Shown here: one piece after another, positions 59,793 through 64,000 of the stretch
How the letters are laid out: each line of letters opens with the position of its first letter
Numbering within the stretch: position 1 is the first letter of the stretch
Source: an uncultured Rhodospirillaceae bacterium
GTDB taxonomy: Bacteria > Pseudomonadota > Alphaproteobacteria > Reyranellales > Reyranellaceae
DNA length: 64,000 nt
Assembly (NCBI GenBank): GCA_945952105.1
Contig: CAMFGZ010000001.1
Coordinates: 1-64,000 of the forward strand
Direction of reading: 5' to 3'
Notes under the pieces: generated by a model
The model's input: only the letters and a program-made list of their open reading frames with translations
Databases searched by the model: none
Told to the model about the DNA's origin: nothing
Translations under genes and position numbers: made by a program

Positions 59793-60848
59793 ATGTCCCT
59801 TTTCGAGCGTTATCTGACCCTGTGGGTCACCGCCTGCATCGCCGTGGGAATCGGACTGGGACACCTGTTCCCGCGGGCGTTCCACGCGATCGGCGCGGCG
59901 GAGGTGGCGCATGTGAACCTGCCGGTAGCGGCCCTGATCTGGCTGATGATCGTGCCGATGCTCATCAAGGTCGACTTCGCCGCCATCGCCGAAGTGCGCC
60001 GGCACTGGCGAGGGATCGGCGTGACGCTGTTCATCAACTGGGCGGTGAAGCCGTTTTCGATGGCGGCGCTGGGCTGGGTGTTCATCGGCCATCTGTTCCG
60101 GCCGTGGCTGCCGGCCGACCAGATCGACAGCTACATCGCGGGTCTGATCCTGCTGGCGGCGGCGCCCTGCACGGCGATGGTGTTCGTGTGGAGCAACCTT
60201 TCCGACGGCGAGCCCGACTTCACGCTGACGCAGGTGGCTCTGAACGACGCGATCATGCTGGTGGCCTTCGCGCCGATCGTGGGCCTGCTGCTCGGCCTCT
60301 CGGCCATCATCGTGCCGTGGCAGACCCTGATCCTGTCGGTCGTCCTCTATATCCTCGTGCCGGTCGTGCTGGCGCAGCTCGTGCGTCGCGCGGCGCTGGC
60401 CCGAGGCGGGCAGGTCGGGCTTGCGCGTCTGCTGGCACGCCTGCAGCCCGCCTCCTTGGTCGCGCTGCTCGCGACGCTGGTGTTGCTGTTCGGCTTCCAG
60501 GGTGAGCAGATCATCGCGCAACCGCTGATCATCGCGCTGCTGGCGGTGCCGATCCTGATCCAAGTCTATTTCAATTCCGGCCTGGCCTATCTACTGAACC
60601 GCGCGGCGGGCGAGCAGCATTGCGTCGCCGGCCCCTCTGCGCTGATCGGTGCGAGCAATTTCTTCGAACTCGCGGTCGCTGCCGCCATCGGCCTGTTCGG
60701 CTTCTCCTCCGGCGCGGCACTCGCCACCGTGGTCGGCGTCCTGATCGAGGTGCCGGTCATGCTTTCGGTGGTGAAGATCGTGAACGCGAGCAAGGGTTGG
60801 TACGAACGCGCCCCCTCCGTCGCCCGAGGTCGCGGGTCGAAGGGCTGA
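59793..60848 (+). CDS. acr3: ACR3-type arsenite efflux permease
   Basis: A 351-aa inner-membrane protein with about ten hydrophobic segments. Family marks: VNLPVAALIWLMIVPMLIKVDF near 44-65, the conserved Cys in LAAAPCTAMVFVWSNLSDGE near 125-144, and ALIGASNFFELAVAAAIGLFG near 282-302. It exports arsenite using the proton gradient. The ATG at 59793 is used because the upstream part of the frame overlaps arsC. Confidence 0.94.
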   Translation: MSLFERYLTLWVTACIAVGIGLGHLFPRAFHAIGAAEVAHVNLPVAALIWLMIVPMLIKVDFAAIAEVRRHWRGIGVTLFINWAVKPFSMAALGWVFIGHLFRPWLPADQIDSYIAGLILLAAAPCTAMVFVWSNLSDGEPDFTLTQVALNDAIMLVAFAPIVGLLLGLSAIIVPWQTLILSVVLYILVPVVLAQLVRRAALARGGQVGLARLLARLQPASLVALLATLVLLFGFQGEQIIAQPLIIALLAVPILIQVYFNSGLAYLLNRAAGEQHCVAGPSALIGASNFFELAVAAAIGLFGFSSGAALATVVGVLIEVPVMLSVVKIVNASKGWYERAPSVARGRGSKG

Positions 60849-60880
60849 AGCGTTCGGCCTGATCGCAGCGAAGGAGAGGC

Positions 60881-63826
60881 TTATGCGACGAGCAGGCCGT
60901 GTCCGGCGGTGCTGGTGAAGTCGAGCTGGACGACGAGGTCGTTGTAGTCGCGGTCGCCACCGCCGTACAGGTCTTCCCAGCCCCAGGTGTTGGCGCCGTA
61001 GTTCCAGAGATGCGAGACGTGCTCGCCGCCCACGATCTCGTTGGCCTGGCTGAAGGCCCAGAAGGTGTCGCCGTTGGTGACGTTGGTGAGCCGCATGGCG
61101 ACCAGGTCGCCGGCATCGACGCCGGTGATCTGGGCCTGCCCGGCGTTGCCGTCGCCGGGACCGGCGATGGTCGTGCCGCCACCCATCACGGCATAGGCGC
61201 GGCCCGCGGCGGCGGCGGCGTAGCCCGCCTGATCGGGGGCCACGCCGCCGATCGTGCCGTTGTAGTCGTCGACCTTGTAGAGCATCAGCGAGAGGTCGGC
61301 GCCGGCGACCTGCCGCATGCGCACCACGACGTTGACGTCGTTGGCGTGGTTCGCGGTCTCCGCGACCGCGACGGCCTGGGCAAGGCGGACCGAGTTGTTG
61401 GCGTCGGAGAAGAAGTCGGCGAAGCCGAAGGAGGCGCTCATGCCGGCCTGCGCGGCGACGGTCGGCGTGCCGTTGAAGGTGACCGACACGCTGTCGCCAT
61501 TGGCGACGATGGCCTGTGTGAGCGCTCCCTGACTCTGGCCGTCGAACAGCGCGAGCAGGGCGCCGTCGAAGTCGCTCTGCAGCGACTGCTGGGCGAGCTG
61601 GCTGGTCCAGGCATAGATCGCATGAGCGGCGCTGCCTGCATCGGTCGCGGTCGAGCCGGTATCGACGGTGGCGGTCGCGTCGGCTGTGGCGGTGGTCTGC
61701 AGCAGCAAGGTCTGCGCGGTGCCGCTGGTCCAGCCGCCGGCACCCGAATCGATCACGTCCGGCGTGGCGCTGAAATAGATCTGCGAATGGGCGATCTCGG
61801 TCAGCGAGCGGGCGAGCAGCAAGCCGTTGGGCGAGCCCAGGCCCGACGCGAGATCGTAGCCCGCACCTGCCTCGTAGCCGTAACCGGTCGGATTGATGCC
61901 GCCGTAATCGGCGCCGCCCAGCGAGAAGCTCGACGTGTTGTTGCCCAGCGTCACGTCGTTGAACGAACCGGGCGCGATGACCGACGCGAGATAGAGCAGG
62001 TCGGTCATGTAGCCGAGGTTGGGCAGGTGCTGGTCGTTGAACACGTAGTTGATCTGCGTGATCAGCGACGCCCAGAACGGCGTGGCGGCGCTGGTGCCGC
62101 CCTCTCCAACCAGGCCCGTCATGTCCGCGCCGGGCGTGGTGTAGAACATGTTGCCGCCAGCCGGTGCAACCACGTCGGGCGTGCCTCGACCGGTCAGGCC
62201 CAGCGCCGTGTAGATCGCCGAGGTGAGGCCGTAGTCGATCTGGTAGTCCGGTGTGGCCTGAGTCGTGTCCATGCCGCCGGAGCCGGTATTGTTGGTCTGG
62301 TAGGAACTGCCGCTGCCGCCGTTGCCGCCCACGAAGGTCTGATGATCGGTGGTCTCGTATTCATTCCACACCGTTTCGACCAGCCAGTCGCCCAGCGCTG
62401 CGGTGCTGGGCAGGTGGCTGAGGCCACCGCTCATGAGCTGCCACAGCGTCGGGGCATAGCCACCTATGGCCAGATAGTAGATCGGCCAGAAGTTCAGATT
62501 CCCGCTCGTGCCGTTCAGCGTCGGATCTTGCGCCGCGGTGCCCAGGGTCGAGAGTGACGACCCGCCGACGAGGATGTTGTAAGGGCTGGTCTGGTTGTTC
62601 TCGACGGTGGCGAGACCGTTGGCAGTCTGAAATCCCGAGCCGCCGTCGCCCAAGGCGATCATCGTCGTCTGGTTGGCCAGCGCGGCGTCCACATAGAGCT
62701 GCATGTAGGCGTAATAGAAGGGCGAAGCCGGCGCGAGGTACTGGGCGTCGCCCCAAGAGTTGGTGGTGACCGGCGCGGGCGGCACCGACTGCGTGTTGCC
62801 GAGATTGGAGGCCGTACCAAAGATCGAACTCTGGATGGCCGTGAAGACGCCGGACTGGGCGTTGCCGTTCACCACGTTGTCGCCGGAGCCGTTATAGAGG
62901 GCGAGGTTGCTGTTGGGATTGACGGCCGCGACGATGCCAACGTCGAGCGAACGCTCGCCTTCGATGCCGTTCTGGCCATTGATGCCCTGCACGAAAACGG
63001 CTCCGGTGCCGCTGGTGCCGACGGCGGTGAGATAGGCGGCCAGCCGTGACTCGAATTGGGTGCCGGTCTCGTCGCCGGACAGGGAGGTGCCGACGCCCGG
63101 CTCGATAAGGCCGATCGTGCCGGTCTGGTAATTGGCGCCGTTCAGCGGAAAGTCGTAGAGCTCGCCGAATTTTTGCGGTGCGGTATTCGGTACGTCGGCG
63201 GCGTTACCGATGCTCTGCCAGCCCGCGTCCAGTGTCACCGACCGGCCCGCCGGCGCCATGTCGGTCGCCGCGGGCGCCGTTGACTGGTCGAGCCAAAGGC
63301 CCGCGACCGTGAGCTGGCTCGGGAGCGACAGCGAGCCGTTCCAGTACCAGACCTCGCCCTGCTGACCGCCGGTCGGCGAATACTTGAGCGGCGTATCGGG
63401 ACCGAACAGCGCTTTCCATTCGGCCTGGGTATTGATCTCCACCCAGATCGTGCGGGAGGCGGCGGATGAGATGTAGTTGCTGTTGCTGCTGTCGAGGACT
63501 GTCAGCCCGAGCGTGTCCTTGATGAAGGCGACGGAGCTGTTGTACTGCGCGACGTCGGCGCCGTAGGTCGTCCACAGAGAGTTGGCATCGTTCAGCGCCT
63601 GCAGCGTGACCTGCCGGCTGCCCCAGTCGCCCGCCAGCATCGACGTCGGATCGTTCGCGCGATCGAGAACCAGGGCCACGTTGATGCCGTACGAGGAACC
63701 GTTGGGAAAATCCCCGCCGTCGGTCATCTGATATGCGTGCTCGACCGTCTGACTCTGGTCCGCGATGCCATAGCCGGAATATTCGAGGAAGGTCGAGTTG
63801 GCGATCGGATTGTACGTCGTCGGCAT
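60881..63826 (-). CDS. Sedolisin/kumamolisin (S53) protease with DUF4114-like C-terminus
   Basis: A 981-aa serine-carboxyl peptidase. The catalytic Glu/Asp pair is in GIEGERSLDVG (near 290-294), the oxyanion Asp in NSWGDAQ near 358, and the Ser in GEGGTSAATPFWASL near 578. The C-terminal calcium region shows GAGYDLASGLGSPNG near 655-670. The region before 240 is the propeptide-like part. Residues about 700-981 form extra beta-rich domains ending in GGGDRDYNDLVVQLDF, a DUF4114 signature that binds calcium in surface or secreted proteins. No N-terminal signal peptide is visible, suggesting type I or another leaderless route. The ATG at 63826 is chosen. It converges on acr3. Confidence 0.92.
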   Translation of the reverse strand: MPTTYNPIANSTFLEYSGYGIADQSQTVEHAYQMTDGGDFPNGSSYGINVALVLDRANDPTSMLAGDWGSRQVTLQALNDANSLWTTYGADVAQYNSSVAFIKDTLGLTVLDSSNSNYISSAASRTIWVEINTQAEWKALFGPDTPLKYSPTGGQQGEVWYWNGSLSLPSQLTVAGLWLDQSTAPAATDMAPAGRSVTLDAGWQSIGNAADVPNTAPQKFGELYDFPLNGANYQTGTIGLIEPGVGTSLSGDETGTQFESRLAAYLTAVGTSGTGAVFVQGINGQNGIEGERSLDVGIVAAVNPNSNLALYNGSGDNVVNGNAQSGVFTAIQSSIFGTASNLGNTQSVPPAPVTTNSWGDAQYLAPASPFYYAYMQLYVDAALANQTTMIALGDGGSGFQTANGLATVENNQTSPYNILVGGSSLSTLGTAAQDPTLNGTSGNLNFWPIYYLAIGGYAPTLWQLMSGGLSHLPSTAALGDWLVETVWNEYETTDHQTFVGGNGGSGSSYQTNNTGSGGMDTTQATPDYQIDYGLTSAIYTALGLTGRGTPDVVAPAGGNMFYTTPGADMTGLVGEGGTSAATPFWASLITQINYVFNDQHLPNLGYMTDLLYLASVIAPGSFNDVTLGNNTSSFSLGGADYGGINPTGYGYEAGAGYDLASGLGSPNGLLLARSLTEIAHSQIYFSATPDVIDSGAGGWTSGTAQTLLLQTTATADATATVDTGSTATDAGSAAHAIYAWTSQLAQQSLQSDFDGALLALFDGQSQGALTQAIVANGDSVSVTFNGTPTVAAQAGMSASFGFADFFSDANNSVRLAQAVAVAETANHANDVNVVVRMRQVAGADLSLMLYKVDDYNGTIGGVAPDQAGYAAAAAGRAYAVMGGGTTIAGPGDGNAGQAQITGVDAGDLVAMRLTNVTNGDTFWAFSQANEIVGGEHVSHLWNYGANTWGWEDLYGGGDRDYNDLVVQLDFTSTAGHGLLVA

Positions 63827-64000
63827 GGCGGCGCTTTCGCGAGAGGTTCGGTTGGCGCAGATAATGCCAAGCGTACCTCCGTCGCGCCAAGTCAAAGGCT
63901 GAAGGAGGCTCGTGAATTTTTTGCACTTCCTAAGCTGACGACACAGACACTGTAGTGAGCCGGCGCCACGTTTCCTGCACGTCGTTGGCCGGCGCGGAAT

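Noticed and set aside
60899..62557. 552-codon plus-strand frame opposite the S53 protease
   Set aside because: Arginine/glycine-rich shadow frame with no ribosome-binding site or motif.
1..64000. CRISPR arrays, rRNA and tRNA genes
   Set aside because: No regularly spaced direct repeats and no tRNA or rRNA signatures were found by reading both strands; a dedicated scan was not possible.

Overview
This window looks like a chromosomal segment of a GC-rich alphaproteobacterium. Most genes sit at roughly two-thirds GC. The set includes HvrA/H-NS-type and GFA proteins, three intact Bug (TctC-type) solute-binding proteins, YcjX/DUF697, ACR3 arsenic export, a FecI/FecR/TonB iron locus, and several families typical of soil rhizobia-like lineages. 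A Reyranella- or Bradyrhizobium-like organism is my inference; no rRNA or tRNA gene is present to test it.

Layout. 1-3240: a PhnE/PhnC-type ABC transporter translationally coupled to an unusual TusA-like/MetE-like fusion. 3297-11107: a PAS-PAS hybrid histidine kinase, a membrane-anchored spermidine-synthase-like protein, plsY with a degenerate metallophosphoesterase, a Bug protein and a PEBP protein. 11365-18103: an OprD-like porin, a lipoprotein, a DUF1254/DUF1214 protein with an outer-membrane barrel and a divergent AraC regulator, and a small membrane protein. 18279-23098: a catabolic operon (double carboxymuconolactone-decarboxylase-like protein, BKACE, Bug protein, TauD-type dioxygenase) with a divergent AraC regulator. 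23239-27418: a Bug-protein remnant, a serralysin-like RTX protease, a small lipoprotein and another Bug protein.

27419 to about 29570 is visibly AT-richer and carries one long gene, an Abi/UG (DRT)-type reverse transcriptase, followed on its upstream side by about 490 bp of non-coding DNA with palindromes. This horizontally acquired, probably antiphage, cargo is the strongest candidate for a new system. 29675-36528 returns to housekeeping-type genes (2-hydroxyacid dehydrogenase, HpcH aldolase, H-NS, methyltransferase, YcjX/DUF697). 36545-40977 has a phage-regulatory flavour: an S24/LexA-like repressor divergent from a small HTH protein, TCCGGA operator-like repeats at two promoters, and an orphan small-terminase-like protein, with no structural phage genes.

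40958-49998 holds mostly small envelope or unknown proteins, plus a receiver/PIG-L deacetylase fusion and a stand-alone receiver. 50235-56263 is an iron-uptake locus of the FecIR surface-signalling type with a Fur-box-like palindrome. 56241-60848 is an arsenic locus (MFS, flavoprotein monooxygenase and arsR on the minus strand; arsC and acr3 on the plus strand) around a 16-bp palindrome. 60881-63826 is a sedolisin/kumamolisin (S53) protease with a C-terminal DUF4114-like module.

The ends of genes come from stop codons and are firm. Several starts were moved inward from the longest frame on the basis of Shine-Dalgarno sequences, signal peptides or overlap with neighbours, as noted in each entry. 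All family names come from reading motifs by eye, without database searches.
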